A stretch of DNA of 64,000 bases, taken from the NCBI RefSeq assembly GCF_019880545.1, contig NZ_JAINVW010000001.1, forward strand, positions 496,001 through 560,000, given 5' to 3'. Below the pieces are notes generated by a model. The model was not told where the DNA came from and searched no databases. It saw only the letters and a list, made by a program, of their open reading frames with translations. Below are positions 51,057 to 60,684 of this stretch, one piece after another; the first letter of the stretch is position 1, and each line of letters starts with the position of its first letter. This stretch comes from Flagellimonas meishanensis (GTDB lineage Bacteria > Bacteroidota > Bacteroidia > Flavobacteriales > Flavobacteriaceae). The position numbers and the translations under genes were made by a program.

Positions 51057-52577
51057 ATGAAAAAGAATAAATATTTGATCATAGTATTCTGTGCGCTTTG
51101 GGCGCTTGGGTCTTGCAGCGATGATTTTATTGATGTTGAGAATAGGGAAGTACTAACAGAGGAAAGCTTTTGGCAAACCGAGGAGCATGCCTTGCAAGCG
51201 CTTACATCCACATATGCTGCATTGCACAGTTCAAGCGGTAGTAAATGGGCCTTTTTTGAGGAAATGTATACCGCAATGGCCTATAGAGGGGACGACATGG
51301 TGAACAATACCGCTGAAATATATAGCCGTTCCATTGCCAACTTCACCAATACCACTGAGGAAAGCGGCCCTTTTAATATTTGGAGCGCAGCCTACGCAGG
51401 CATTGGTAGGGCAAACCAGGTTTTGCAACAAGTTCCAAACATGGAGGCCCTTTCACAAGAGTCCAAGGACGTTATCATGGCGGAAGCCAAGTTTTTAAGG
51501 GCATACTTTTATTTTTGGCTGGTCACCGGTTTCGAGAATGTGCCCTTGGTAACCACCTATGAGGTAGATCCTGAAAATCTTTTTCCAAGTCAGGCCACTA
51601 CAGCCGAAATATGGGCACAAATGGAGAAAGACCTCTCAGAGGCAGAGCTGGATATGGTGCTTGAGCATAGCGGCGAATGGAAAGGGCGGGCTACCCAGGG
51701 TGCTGCGAAAGCCCTGTTGGGAAAAGCTTACCTGTTCCAAGAAAAATGGGCTCAGGCAGAAGCCAAATTTGCAGAGGTGGTGGCCATGGACTATGCCCTA
51801 CTGGAAAACTATGAGGACAACTTTAATGGTAGAGCCGAAAACGGTAGTGAAAGTGTCTTTGAAATCCAATTTACGGGAGACAGATCCAACGGAAACGATG
51901 AGCGACAAGTTTTCAATTTTGAGGTTTCCCCATACGCTTTTGGTGGTTGGGAACTTTTTTATCCTTCCCAGTGGTTGGTCGATGAAATGAAAACGGACGT
52001 AGATACCAACGGAAATCCTAGCGAAAGAGTGTACGCCAGTATTTTCTTTGACGATCCCGGTTCAGAAATGTACAGTAGGGATACCGATGAAAATGTCCCA
52101 TATACCGATGTGGCGGGTGATTTGAACCACCCCAAGTACTTCAAAAAGTATTCCTTTAATGAAGACACCAATTTCTATAACGGAACCAATATTGCCGTTA
52201 TTCGTTTCGCCGACGTACTGTTGATGTACGCCGAGGCATTGAACGAAAATGGCAAAACCGCCGAGGCCATTGTCGAAATCAATAAGGTTAGGGAAAGAGG
52301 CGGGGCAGTGCCTCTCGGAGCATTGACCCAGAGTGCATTAAGAACACAGATCAGACATCACGAAAGACCCGTGGAACTTTCAATGGAGTTTGGCATCAGG
52401 TGGTTCGATCTATATAGATGGCAACGTGGTGGCACGGCAACGGAATCTATAAAGACAACACTTGAAAACCATGGAAAGCCCTTTGCGGAAAACTTCCAGG
52501 ACAAACACATTCTGTTCCCAATACCATTACAGGAAATAAACATCAATGAAAACCTCAATCAAAATCCTGGTTGGTAG
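51057..52577 (+). CDS. SusD/RagB family outer-membrane lipoprotein
   Basis: SusD binds glycan at the cell surface and lids the SusC barrel. The lipobox ALGSC gives Cys20 from the ATG at 51057, followed by SDDF, the acidic surface-export signal known in Bacteroidetes. ATGs at 51033 and 51051 are alternatives. The 507-residue protein has helical TPR-like repeats (SFWQTEEHALQALTSTYAA, IMAEAKFLRAYFYFWLV) and the C-terminal RagB region (ADVLLMYAEALNENG, RRERG-like KVRERGG, FGIRWFDLYRW). A perfect stem-loop at 52612-52644 follows it. Confidence 0.95.
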   Translation: MKKNKYLIIVFCALWALGSCSDDFIDVENREVLTEESFWQTEEHALQALTSTYAALHSSSGSKWAFFEEMYTAMAYRGDDMVNNTAEIYSRSIANFTNTTEESGPFNIWSAAYAGIGRANQVLQQVPNMEALSQESKDVIMAEAKFLRAYFYFWLVTGFENVPLVTTYEVDPENLFPSQATTAEIWAQMEKDLSEAELDMVLEHSGEWKGRATQGAAKALLGKAYLFQEKWAQAEAKFAEVVAMDYALLENYEDNFNGRAENGSESVFEIQFTGDRSNGNDERQVFNFEVSPYAFGGWELFYPSQWLVDEMKTDVDTNGNPSERVYASIFFDDPGSEMYSRDTDENVPYTDVAGDLNHPKYFKKYSFNEDTNFYNGTNIAVIRFADVLLMYAEALNENGKTAEAIVEINKVRERGGAVPLGALTQSALRTQIRHHERPVELSMEFGIRWFDLYRWQRGGTATESIKTTLENHGKPFAENFQDKHILFPIPLQEININENLNQNPGW

Positions 52578-52611
52578 CAAAACATATAGTTTGAGTTAGT
52601 TTTTTTTCAAA

Positions 52612-52644
52612 ATCACCCAGGGATAAGTTGTGTCTCTGGGTGAT
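52612..52644 (+). promoter_or_regulatory. Stem-loop after susD
   Basis: ATCACCCAG (52612-52620) pairs perfectly with CTGGGTGAT (52636-52644); GA and TC continue the stem past one mismatch. No T run follows on the plus strand. It probably trims or protects the susCD mRNA, letting downstream genes be expressed at a lower level. TACCTTTA at 52644-52651 could also be a weak -7 element for the GH31 gene. Confidence 0.5.
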
Positions 52645-52687
52645 ACCTTTACAACCTCCCCGAAAATTAATTTTATCAATATCAGCA

Positions 52688-54979
52688 ATGGCCAACAAAA
52701 CAAAGTTCATTGTATTGCCCATCATAATTGTATTGTTTGTGGCTTGCAGCACCAATCCTACAAAAAAGCACGTCGTATACGACGGATATGCCACCAAAAT
52801 CTATTTCGCAGATTCCATTGAGGTTTCCTTCTATGGGCCCACCATGTTTCGATTTAGGACTTCGGCGTTGGACAGCCTAAAATTTCCAAAAAAATATGAA
52901 CTCCCATTTTTGATTGGGCATTTGGAACCTTGGGAAAAAGTGGATTGCAGTTTTGAGGAAAATCAGGAAAACTATCAAATTCAAACTTCCAAGATTAAAC
53001 TGATTATTGACAAGAACACTTTGGATTGGACCATTTTTGATATTGATTCAAAAAAGATATATCCTTCCGAAGGCCCTGTTTATGGTATGTTCAAAGATGG
53101 GTATTCAAAATTTGACAATGCAAGTGCATTCAACGAATACAATCTCAACAGTAGATATTCCCATTGGTTTTACAACCAGGAAACTAAGAGCTATACTGAT
53201 ACTTTTGTCAAGGACAGCCTCATAAAAGATGCGTATTTTATCTACGGTTCTGACTATCCCAGTATTTTTAAACAATTCAACGATTTGGTGGGTCCAGAAC
53301 CGCTTCTTCCCAAAAAAGGTTATGGTTTTTTTCAGACCCAGCATTTGAGCTGTTCTGGTAATCAAGATGATTTTATGCAGGTAGCCCATTTATTTAGGGA
53401 AAAGGATATTCCCTGCGATAACTTGATTCTTGACTTTGGTTGGGGAGATGCCTGCATTGGGGACAAGGAAATCACTTGGGGCAGTAGCTTGGATTGGTCC
53501 GAAAACTATATACATCCGCTTTCTGCGGGGCAAATGATAGATTCCCTAAAAAACATGGACCTGGATTTGATGCTCATCCATCACAACGCTCCCAATCACC
53601 CCAACCGGATAAACCATGGTTGGACCGAGACCCTTTTTGACGAAGAGGTTTGGTGGAAGCGATACAAGGAAAAACTGGATATGGGCATTATGGGCACATG
53701 GCAAGATACCCGACGCAACAACATAACCGATGCCGAAATCTGGAACGGCACCCAAGACTATATCGGCGAAAATAAAAGGGTGTTGTTCATGGGATGCCGA
53801 AGGATGCAAGAAACCAACCCTTGGGACGATGGACCAACCCAACTGCCCGTAAACGCCATGATCGGACAAAGACGGTATCCCTTTAGGTGGGTCGGCGATT
53901 CCGACTTTACATGGTCGGAGATGAAATGGCAGATAAACGCCATCACCAACACCCATGGATCCATGAAAGGAATATCCCACCTTACTTGGGATGTCTATGG
54001 AAAAACACCTCTGATCCAAGCCCGTATGAACCAGTTTGTCGATTTTCTGGGGGTGTCCCGTTCCCACAATTTAAAACCTTGGTCCGTGAGTTCAGATATC
54101 AATCAATGGAAAGAACGAATTGTCATCGAACGCTCTTTGGTCAAATCCGACAATCAGGAAAATGCCGAACGAATGGCGATGGATGGTGAATATACCGCCG
54201 AAAATAGCATCCGAAGGCACAGAAAATTGAGGTATCGTCTCTTGCCGTATATCTATTCTTTGGCCCATGAAAACTATTTAGAGGGAATGCCCATGTGTAG
54301 ACCAATGCTTTTGCAATACCCATATGACGAGCAATGCAATGCAAACCAGTGGCCCTACCAATATATGTTTGGACCTTCGCTGTTGGTCGCCCCTGTTTAT
54401 CATCCAGGGCAGGTCCATGAAATCTATCTTCCAGAAGGACAGTCATGGTACGATTACTGGTCGAAGCAAAAGTTTGAAGGTGGACAAGTTATCCAATACG
54501 ATTCAAGCGACCCAGATAAATTGCCCCTTTTTGTTCCTGAAGGTGCCACTCTTTATTATGGAAAGGAAAGAAATTGGATAGAACCCGGAGAACAGGATGA
54601 AACACTATGGGTCGAGATATATCCAGGTCAAAATGGGGAGACAACTATTTATGAAGATGATGCACAGTCCATAGCTTATCAAAAACGTGCATTTTCAAAA
54701 ACCAGAATCCATTGGAAAATGGAACAAAAAACGAGCGTACTCAAAGTCAACATTGATGGGGCGGTTGGGGATTTTAAAAACAAGCTATCCAAAAGAACAT
54801 GGAAAATAAGGATTTTGGATGCCAAAAACCGATTTAGTTCCGCTACTTTAGATGGAAACTCATTGCCTTTTGAAACACCATCAATCATAGACAAAACGCT
54901 GTTGGCAGACAATAGTGGATTTAAGGAAATTACCCTAAGTGCAACTTTGGACAAGGACATCGAAATCACATTTCAATAG
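52688..54979 (+). CDS. Glycoside hydrolase family 31 lipoprotein
   Basis: GH31 enzymes split alpha-glucosides, alpha-xylosides and related bonds with retention. The ATG at 52688 gives a lipobox (IIIVLFVAC, Cys20) and 763 residues. The barrel motifs are visible: LILDFGWGDACIG near 247, the nucleophile region GTWQDTRR with Asp340, and FRWVGDSDFTW with acid/base Asp404. The usual W-x-D-M-N-E nucleophile context is replaced by WQDTRRNN, so it is a divergent subgroup. C-terminal beta domains follow (FGPSLLVAPVYHPGQ). It lies downstream of SusD and 3 bases before the FG-GAP gene. Confidence 0.9.
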   Translation: MANKTKFIVLPIIIVLFVACSTNPTKKHVVYDGYATKIYFADSIEVSFYGPTMFRFRTSALDSLKFPKKYELPFLIGHLEPWEKVDCSFEENQENYQIQTSKIKLIIDKNTLDWTIFDIDSKKIYPSEGPVYGMFKDGYSKFDNASAFNEYNLNSRYSHWFYNQETKSYTDTFVKDSLIKDAYFIYGSDYPSIFKQFNDLVGPEPLLPKKGYGFFQTQHLSCSGNQDDFMQVAHLFREKDIPCDNLILDFGWGDACIGDKEITWGSSLDWSENYIHPLSAGQMIDSLKNMDLDLMLIHHNAPNHPNRINHGWTETLFDEEVWWKRYKEKLDMGIMGTWQDTRRNNITDAEIWNGTQDYIGENKRVLFMGCRRMQETNPWDDGPTQLPVNAMIGQRRYPFRWVGDSDFTWSEMKWQINAITNTHGSMKGISHLTWDVYGKTPLIQARMNQFVDFLGVSRSHNLKPWSVSSDINQWKERIVIERSLVKSDNQENAERMAMDGEYTAENSIRRHRKLRYRLLPYIYSLAHENYLEGMPMCRPMLLQYPYDEQCNANQWPYQYMFGPSLLVAPVYHPGQVHEIYLPEGQSWYDYWSKQKFEGGQVIQYDSSDPDKLPLFVPEGATLYYGKERNWIEPGEQDETLWVEIYPGQNGETTIYEDDAQSIAYQKRAFSKTRIHWKMEQKTSVLKVNIDGAVGDFKNKLSKRTWKIRILDAKNRFSSATLDGNSLPFETPSIIDKTLLADNSGFKEITLSATLDKDIEITFQ

Positions 54980-54982
54980 GAA

Positions 54983-57900
54983 ATGAAAAAAATCAGATCC
55001 ATAAAACCTCTTTCGTGCCACACGGCCATTGTTTTGGTCTTGATAGGCCTTGTTTCCTGTAACAACTCCATCGAAAGGCCCAAGATTGGGGCTCCATATC
55101 TTTTTTCGGAAGTTCCATCAACCGAAACCAGGATTCATTTCATCAATGAAATCCCCGAAAACAGTGCCATGAACAGCATGGTCTATGAGTATTTCTACAA
55201 TGGTGGAGGAGTGGCCATAGGCGATATTGATAACGATGGACTACCCGATATTTACTTTACGGCCAATCTTAAGGGCAGTAGCCTCTATAGAAATCTTGGG
55301 AATTTAAAATTTGAGGACATCACCACAGAAGCAGGGGTCGGGAGTACGTTCGGATGGACCACCGGTGTTACCATGGCCGATATAAATGCCGATGGTTGGC
55401 TGGACATCTATGTTTGCAAATCCGGAAAGGGAAAAGCAGCGAACAGAAAAAACCTCCTCTACATCAACAATCAAAATGGCGCCTTTTCCGAAAAAGCATC
55501 GGAATATGGCCTTGATTTTTCAGGCTACAGCACCCAAGCCTCTTTTTTTGATTATGACAAGGATGGTGATCTGGATATGTTCTTGCTGAACCACAATGTT
55601 GACCCGGTCAACACCAACAATCCTGAGGTATTCAAAAACGACAAAAATGAACTGGTCGGGGACTGCTTGTTCCGAAACGATAATGGAAAATTCACAAATG
55701 TTTCAAACGAGGCGGGAATAATCCAAAACACCTTGGGCTTTGGCCTGGGAATTTCCATTGGAGACCTAAACCAAGATGGTTGGCCCGATATTTATGTCGG
55801 AAACGATTACATCGAACAGGATTATCTCTACTACAACAATGGGGATGGCACTTTTTCCGAGCAGCTAAAATCCAAAATCGGACATACCTCCAATTTTTCC
55901 ATGGGGACCGACATTGCCGATTTTAACAATGATGGTTTTCTCGATATCATTTCCTTGGATATGGTCGCCGAGGACAATTACGGCATCAAAACCGGCATGA
56001 GCGGCATGAATCCCAAAGCGTTCAACCATGCCGTGGACAACGGTTTTCACTACCAATATATGTTCAACGCCCTACAGCTGAACAATGGCAATGGGCATTT
56101 TAGCGAAGTAGGTCAAATGGCCAATATTTCCAACACCGATTGGAGTTGGGCGCCCCTGTTTGCGGATTTTGACAATGATGGATTGAAAGATCTTTTTGTC
56201 ACCAATGGGCTAAAACGTGATTTTAGGAACAACGACTTTAAAAAATACAAGCTTAAAAGGCTTCAAGAAGCCCAGGACAATGGAGAGAAAATGTCCAAGG
56301 TCATTGAGGAGTTGGTCAAAAAAACGCCGCAGCGGAAAATAGAGAACTATTTTTTCAAAAATAACGGCAACCTTACCTATACCAAAACCTCCGCGGCCTG
56401 GGGCCTCAAAAGCCCAACATTTTCAAACGGTGCGGCCTATGGCGACCTCGACAATGATGGCGATTTGGACCTCGTCATCAATAATATTAATGAAAAGGCC
56501 TCCATTTTAAGGAACGATAGCCATCTGAACTTTATACAGTTTCAATTGAAGGGGAACGATGAAAATCCGTTTGGGATAGGTACAAAAATTTCCATTGAGA
56601 CCGAAAAAGGGAATCAACATATCGAAAATTATCCTACCCGCGGTTACCAATCTGCAGTGGAACCCCTTGTACATTTTGGCCTCTCCGATGCCGAACGTAT
56701 CAAAAAGGCAACAATTGCATGGCCCGATGGTAAAATGCAGGTGTTGACAGACATTCCATCAAACCAACGGTTGACCATAGATTATCGGGATGCGGTTGTT
56801 CAATCGAAACAAAAAGCAAAAGCAAGTCCCATTTTTACAGAAATTACCCAAAAAGTAGGCCTGGAGCACAGGCATCAAGAAAATCCCCATAACGATTTTG
56901 AATTGGAGAGCCTGCTTCCCCATAAAATGTCGGAATTTGGCCCTGCTTTAGCCGTTGCTGACATAAATGGTGATGGTCTTGAGGACTTTTTTGTGGGGGG
57001 AGCCAAAGGATTTTCGGCTTCTTTATACGTGCAAAATTCTGTTGGCAATTTCTCTGCTTCAAACCATGGAACATGGCTTCAGGACAAGGATTTTGAGGAT
57101 GTGGGTGCCATTTTCTTTGACGCGGACAATGATGGGGACCAAGATCTATACGTGGTGAGTGGCGGAAATGAACAGCAAGCAGGTCATCCATATTATCAAG
57201 ACCGTTTGTACATTAACAATCAGGGGAAATTCAGAAGAGAACCTCAAAGGCTTCCAAAAATTTTACTGAGTGGAAGCTGTGCAAAACCTTTCGATTTTGA
57301 CCAAGATGGCGATCTGGATCTGTTTGTGGGAACCCGGCAACAGCCCCAAAAGTATCCATATTCCGAAACCAGTTTGCTATTGGAAAACGTTAACGGTGTC
57401 TTCAGAGATGTTACAAATGACAAAGCTCCTGATTTGGCAAAAGCAGGAATGGTCACCGATGCCATTTGGTCCGATTTCAACCAAGATGGCCAAACAGATT
57501 TGATTGTGGTTGGTGAATGGACAAAAATCAATTTTCTCAAAAACAAGAGTGGTACTTTGGAGCTTGACAATTCCATCCTACCCAATACCGAGGGCTGGTG
57601 GAACACTATTGCCGAAACCGATTTTGACCAAGATGGCGATATGGATTATGTGGTGGGCAACCTTGGCCTAAATTACAAGTACAAAGCCTCGGAAGAAGCT
57701 CCGTTCGAAGTCTATTCCACTGATTTTGATGACAATGGTACCAACGATATTGTCCTGGGCTATTATAACCAGGGCAATCTTTTTCCGCTTCGTGGAAGGG
57801 AATGTTCGTCACAACAAATGCCCTTCATCAAAGAAAAGTTCCCCACCTATCACAGTTTTGGTTCGGCTAACCTGACCCAAGTTTACGGAAAGGAAAAATT

Positions 57901-58306
57901 GGAGCAATCGTTACATTTAAAATCCAACACCTTTGCTTCGGCCTATGTTGAAAATTTGGGGAACGGCAAGTTCAAAATGCATTCCTTACCAAACGAAGCC
58001 CAGCTTTCTTCGGTCAATGCGATTCAAATAGATGATTTTGATGGTGATGGCCTTATGGATATTCTAGTTGCTGGAAATCTGTATCAGTCGGAGGTTGAAA
58101 CGCCTCGAAACGATGCAGGCATAGGACTATTAATGAAAGGTTTGGGCAATTCTGATTTTGAAGCACTCAGATATGCTCAAAGTGGTGTTTTTTTGGAAGG
58201 TGATGTTAAACAAATGCGCGTTATCCGATTGGGTGCTGAGGGTTCGAAAAAAGGAATATTGGTTGCCAGGAACAAGGGTGCCTTAAAGCTTATAGCGCCA
58301 GATTAA
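54983..58306 (+). CDS. FG-GAP/VCBS and ASPIC-UnbV repeat lipoprotein (CRTAC1-like)
   Basis: The 1107-residue lipoprotein (Cys26 in LIGLVSC) has about fourteen calcium-binding repeats of the form D-x-(D/N)-x-D-G-x-x-D. Examples are GDIDNDGLPDIYF near 76-88, DLNQDGWPDIYVGND, DFDQDGDLDLFVG and DFDGDGLMDILVAG. An ASPIC/UnbV module at about 510-600 carries YPTRGYQSAVEPLVHFGL and IAWPDGKMQV. This is a propeller-type binding protein with no recognised catalytic site. It lies 3 bases after GH31, so it belongs to the SusCD operon. I infer a surface scaffold or glycan-binding role. It is large for such a locus. Confidence 0.88.
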   Translation: MKKIRSIKPLSCHTAIVLVLIGLVSCNNSIERPKIGAPYLFSEVPSTETRIHFINEIPENSAMNSMVYEYFYNGGGVAIGDIDNDGLPDIYFTANLKGSSLYRNLGNLKFEDITTEAGVGSTFGWTTGVTMADINADGWLDIYVCKSGKGKAANRKNLLYINNQNGAFSEKASEYGLDFSGYSTQASFFDYDKDGDLDMFLLNHNVDPVNTNNPEVFKNDKNELVGDCLFRNDNGKFTNVSNEAGIIQNTLGFGLGISIGDLNQDGWPDIYVGNDYIEQDYLYYNNGDGTFSEQLKSKIGHTSNFSMGTDIADFNNDGFLDIISLDMVAEDNYGIKTGMSGMNPKAFNHAVDNGFHYQYMFNALQLNNGNGHFSEVGQMANISNTDWSWAPLFADFDNDGLKDLFVTNGLKRDFRNNDFKKYKLKRLQEAQDNGEKMSKVIEELVKKTPQRKIENYFFKNNGNLTYTKTSAAWGLKSPTFSNGAAYGDLDNDGDLDLVINNINEKASILRNDSHLNFIQFQLKGNDENPFGIGTKISIETEKGNQHIENYPTRGYQSAVEPLVHFGLSDAERIKKATIAWPDGKMQVLTDIPSNQRLTIDYRDAVVQSKQKAKASPIFTEITQKVGLEHRHQENPHNDFELESLLPHKMSEFGPALAVADINGDGLEDFFVGGAKGFSASLYVQNSVGNFSASNHGTWLQDKDFEDVGAIFFDADNDGDQDLYVVSGGNEQQAGHPYYQDRLYINNQGKFRREPQRLPKILLSGSCAKPFDFDQDGDLDLFVGTRQQPQKYPYSETSLLLENVNGVFRDVTNDKAPDLAKAGMVTDAIWSDFNQDGQTDLIVVGEWTKINFLKNKSGTLELDNSILPNTEGWWNTIAETDFDQDGDMDYVVGNLGLNYKYKASEEAPFEVYSTDFDDNGTNDIVLGYYNQGNLFPLRGRECSSQQMPFIKEKFPTYHSFGSANLTQVYGKEKLEQSLHLKSNTFASAYVENLGNGKFKMHSLPNEAQLSSVNAIQIDDFDGDGLMDILVAGNLYQSEVETPRNDAGIGLLMKGLGNSDFEALRYAQSGVFLEGDVKQMRVIRLGAEGSKKGILVARNKGALKLIAPD

Positions 58307-58338
58307 AATGCCAGGGCAGCGCTTGGTCGACCCATAAA

Positions 58339-58842
58339 TCATTTTTGCTCCGTTGCATGATAGTCAACTTGTCTATCCCACATAGAAGCGGCAAAGAAAT
58401 CCTTTTGAACAACAATCAGGTCATTTTCCATTTCCCAAAGCGTAATAAAGGGCACCTTAAAAGGCTTACCCAAATAGTTGCCGGACCATGTGCCATGAAT
58501 TACGATGTTATTATCCGAAGTGATGACCTTCAAAATGTTCCACCCAATATTTGAATAATTGCTCTTGGAGCTTCCGGTTTGGGCGTAGAGTTTGCTCACT
58601 TCTTCCGTGCCATGTACCTCAATTTCAAAAGTGGGGTCGGCAAACTCTACTTGCGGATGATAGAAACTCATCAAATCGTCGATACTGAATGGGCGTTGTG
58701 AAAAGATTCCATAATACCTTGCGACCATGTTCTTCGCTTTTTGGATATCCATGCCGTCGGTTTCATTTGATGGACCGTTCTTAACCTTGGCGCATGATAA
58801 GGCAAGGAACAACGACATTATTATCACAATAGATTTTCTCAT
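58339..58842 (-). CDS. SnoaL-like lipoprotein
   Basis: The ATG at 58842 gives a lipobox (VIIMSLFLALSC, Cys17) and 167 residues; a longer frame adds an unlikely leader. The mature part fits the SnoaL/NTF2 fold: VARYYGIFSQRPFSIDDLMS, FYHPQVEFADPTFEIEVHG and FKVPFITLWEMENDLIVVQ. Proteins of this fold bind or transform small molecules. It is transcribed toward the FG-GAP gene and follows the AraC-type regulator (58899-59987) by 56 bases on the same strand, so they may be one unit. The function is unknown. Confidence 0.83.
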   Translation of the reverse strand: MRKSIVIIMSLFLALSCAKVKNGPSNETDGMDIQKAKNMVARYYGIFSQRPFSIDDLMSFYHPQVEFADPTFEIEVHGTEEVSKLYAQTGSSKSNYSNIGWNILKVITSDNNIVIHGTWSGNYLGKPFKVPFITLWEMENDLIVVQKDFFAASMWDRQVDYHATEQK

Positions 58843-58898
58843 ACTTGGGTATTTTTGTTTCAAAGCCAAAAATGAGCATCTAGTTTTTATAAAACGTC

Positions 58899-59987
58899 TC
58901 ACCCAATTGGATGGGCCGCGTTCTTTTTTAAATATTGGGAAGGTGTTGTGCCTGTAAACTTTTTAAAGTTTCTTGCCATTGAGCTTTTACTGTTGAACCC
59001 AACGTCATATCCGATGGCCAACAAGGTCAAATTTTTATATCGATTGTCGCAAAGTCTACGTTTCATTTCTTCAACCCTGTATTTGTTCACCAAATCTGTA
59101 AAAGTCATTTCAACCCCAGCATTTAGAGCCTGGGACAGGTTGTTGTTCGAAATTCCGATGGCATTGGCCAGTTGACTTTGATTGAAGAAGGGGTCTAAAA
59201 AAGGTCTCTCTTTCTCAAAACACTGCTTCACCAGAGCTGTATATTCTTCAATTTGTGCCCTGCCCATCTTCGAGTTTTTGTATTTAAAAGCCACTTGAGT
59301 AGCCTTTATCAGCTCTGACCGATACATGAGATTGTAGGCAACAATCAGAATTAAAAATGCCAGCCCAATATATTGGAGATAGGCGTAGGAGAAGGAGTAA
59401 ACCGGCTCAATTCGCATTAATATGGTCCCAGCGAGATGAATAAAAATCACTGGGACAAAAGCGTATGACAGTTTCTTGGCCCACAACCATTGATGTTTGT
59501 TTTTATCACCATTTATCAACCGTATTATAAGGATGACATACACAAGACTTACCACGGTTTCAAAATAAGTGGGGAGCAGATTGATCCCAAATTTGCCTTC
59601 TATAAAAGAATCCTCATAAAAACGGATTTTTTCATCCTCAGATGACAAATACAGCGGCAACCTCATATAAAGTGGCACAATCAGCGGCAAAAATGCCAAT
59701 AAATAAGTCCATCTCCAGCTATAGCCCTTTATGCTAAAACGAAAAAAGAAATAGTGGAGTGGACAAATCAAATAGTTAAGCAAAAAACCAATGCCGATTA
59801 TATGGGGAAATTGTTTATATAATAAGCTATGTCTTAGCGTTGTGTCCAAAAGGATAAGGGAAATACACAACAAAAGCATTCCGAAGAGATGGTATTTCCA
59901 ATCGCTCAGCCCTAGCCTGAAAAAAACAAAGGCAAGCATTAGGGATTGAATCATGGCGAACAAAAAGACAACTAACCAAAAATCCAT
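58899..59987 (-). CDS. Membrane-bound AraC family regulator
   Basis: The 362-residue protein has seven or eight hydrophobic segments in the first 235 residues (for example WLVVFLFAMIQSLMLAFVFF, FLILIVAYNLMY). The cytosolic AraC-type DNA-binding region follows: SQLANAIGISNNNLSQALN near 275-293 and LLAIGYDVGFNSKSSMARNF near 325-344, ending GTTPSQYLKK. This architecture is common in Bacteroidetes and suits direct membrane sensing. It stands at the right edge of the glycoside locus and may regulate it or only its SnoaL-like neighbour. Ligand and targets are unknown. Confidence 0.92.
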   Translation of the reverse strand: MDFWLVVFLFAMIQSLMLAFVFFRLGLSDWKYHLFGMLLLCISLILLDTTLRHSLLYKQFPHIIGIGFLLNYLICPLHYFFFRFSIKGYSWRWTYLLAFLPLIVPLYMRLPLYLSSEDEKIRFYEDSFIEGKFGINLLPTYFETVVSLVYVILIIRLINGDKNKHQWLWAKKLSYAFVPVIFIHLAGTILMRIEPVYSFSYAYLQYIGLAFLILIVAYNLMYRSELIKATQVAFKYKNSKMGRAQIEEYTALVKQCFEKERPFLDPFFNQSQLANAIGISNNNLSQALNAGVEMTFTDLVNKYRVEEMKRRLCDNRYKNLTLLAIGYDVGFNSKSSMARNFKKFTGTTPSQYLKKNAAHPIG

Positions 59988-60103
59988 ATTTGTTTAATTG
60001 ATGTCGGCATGCTGCATGTTGAGCTAAGTTGTGCCAAAGCCCAACATAATGTGATGTACTAAACTACACAAAAGCTGGCGAATACTTTTTGATGGTAAAA
60101 TAA

Positions 60104-60136
60104 AAAAGCCTCAAAACCATATGGCTTCGGGCTTTT
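60104..60136. terminator. Degraded hairpin beside the tRNA-end fragment
   Basis: AAAAGCC (60104-60110) pairs with GGCTTTT (60130-60136), and CCAT/ATGG pair in the loop. It looks like a worn version of a longer perfect hairpin. Flanking T and A runs allow termination on either strand. It lies 17 bases before the tRNA-like fragment. Confidence 0.45.
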
Positions 60137-60153
60137 AATAACTTAAATTTCTA

Positions 60154-60176
60154 TGTGGTCCCACCTGGGATTGAAC
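60154..60176 (-). other. 3' end of a tRNA gene (candidate attachment-site remnant)
   Basis: Read on the minus strand, GTTCAATCC-CAGGTGGGACCACA is the T-loop, the 3' half of the T-stem and the acceptor strand of a tRNA. The 5' part of the T-stem is not matched: the bases before it read AAGAACA. So the remaining tRNA body is missing. Tyrosine integrases commonly insert at such 3' ends, leaving a fragment like this, and a dead integrase lies 170 bases away. No intact tRNA gene is present in the window. Confidence 0.6.
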
Positions 60177-60349
60177 TGTTCTTGTATTTGGTTGATTTTC
60201 AATGTCTTGTAAATCACCAGAGCTATTTACTCACCGAATAACTCACCAAAACTATGCCGGATTTTTAATGAACTTATTTGCTTTTAAATATAACCATAAT
60301 ATATTTTAAGAGTCATATTTAGCTAAAAGTCGGTTTGATTTTATAATAT

Positions 60350-60580
60350 TTAATTATTCTTTATTGTTTCTTGATAGGCATCATGCGCATTGTTGAGAAA
60401 GGACATAAAATTGATATGTGTGGTGTTCAATTTACTGTGCCCGGGCATTGCCTGGATTGCCGGCAGGGGGAAATTGTTGAGCATGGCATGGGTCGCAAAG
60501 CTGTAGCTGGACACGTAGGAGGTCAATTTTTGATTGATAAGGCACAACCTGGTAATCTCCTTAAGCCCCTTGTTTTAATG
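60350..60580 (-). pseudogene. Tyrosine recombinase, C-terminal remnant
   Basis: On the minus strand the reading KGLKEITRLC, then KLTSYVSSYSFATHAM, NNFPLPAIQAMPGHSKLNTT and HINFMSFLNNAHDAYQE matches the end of a phage-type tyrosine recombinase. The catalytic R-H after SYV has become S-Y, the usual MLGHS is PGHS, and the terminal Tyr in TTQIY is replaced (TTHIN). A stop lies in frame just upstream, and the N-terminal catalytic half is missing. It is therefore non-functional. It stands near a tRNA-end fragment, as an old element's integrase would. Confidence 0.72.
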
Positions 60581-60684
60581 TATAAGGGTCCATTTCTCGT
60601 CCCTGTACTGGAGTTTCAGGAACCGTCTTTTCATTCATTGACATACCAGGTTTTGAACAATTATTAGCAAACGGCAAACGCTGT

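Larger units (their letters stand above)
59988..60684. other. Decayed intergenic region with integrase and tRNA remnants
   Basis: The 697-base stretch holds no intact gene. It contains the hairpin at 60104, the tRNA-end fragment at 60154, a stretch with a repeated ACTCACC motif (60228-60250), and the dead recombinase at 60350-60580. The right half is AT-rich. It reads as a worn junction of a former mobile element. Confidence 0.55.

Noticed and set aside
60371-60667. 98-codon plus-strand frame
   Set aside because: It is antisense to the tyrosine recombinase remnant, which has clear family similarity on the minus strand.
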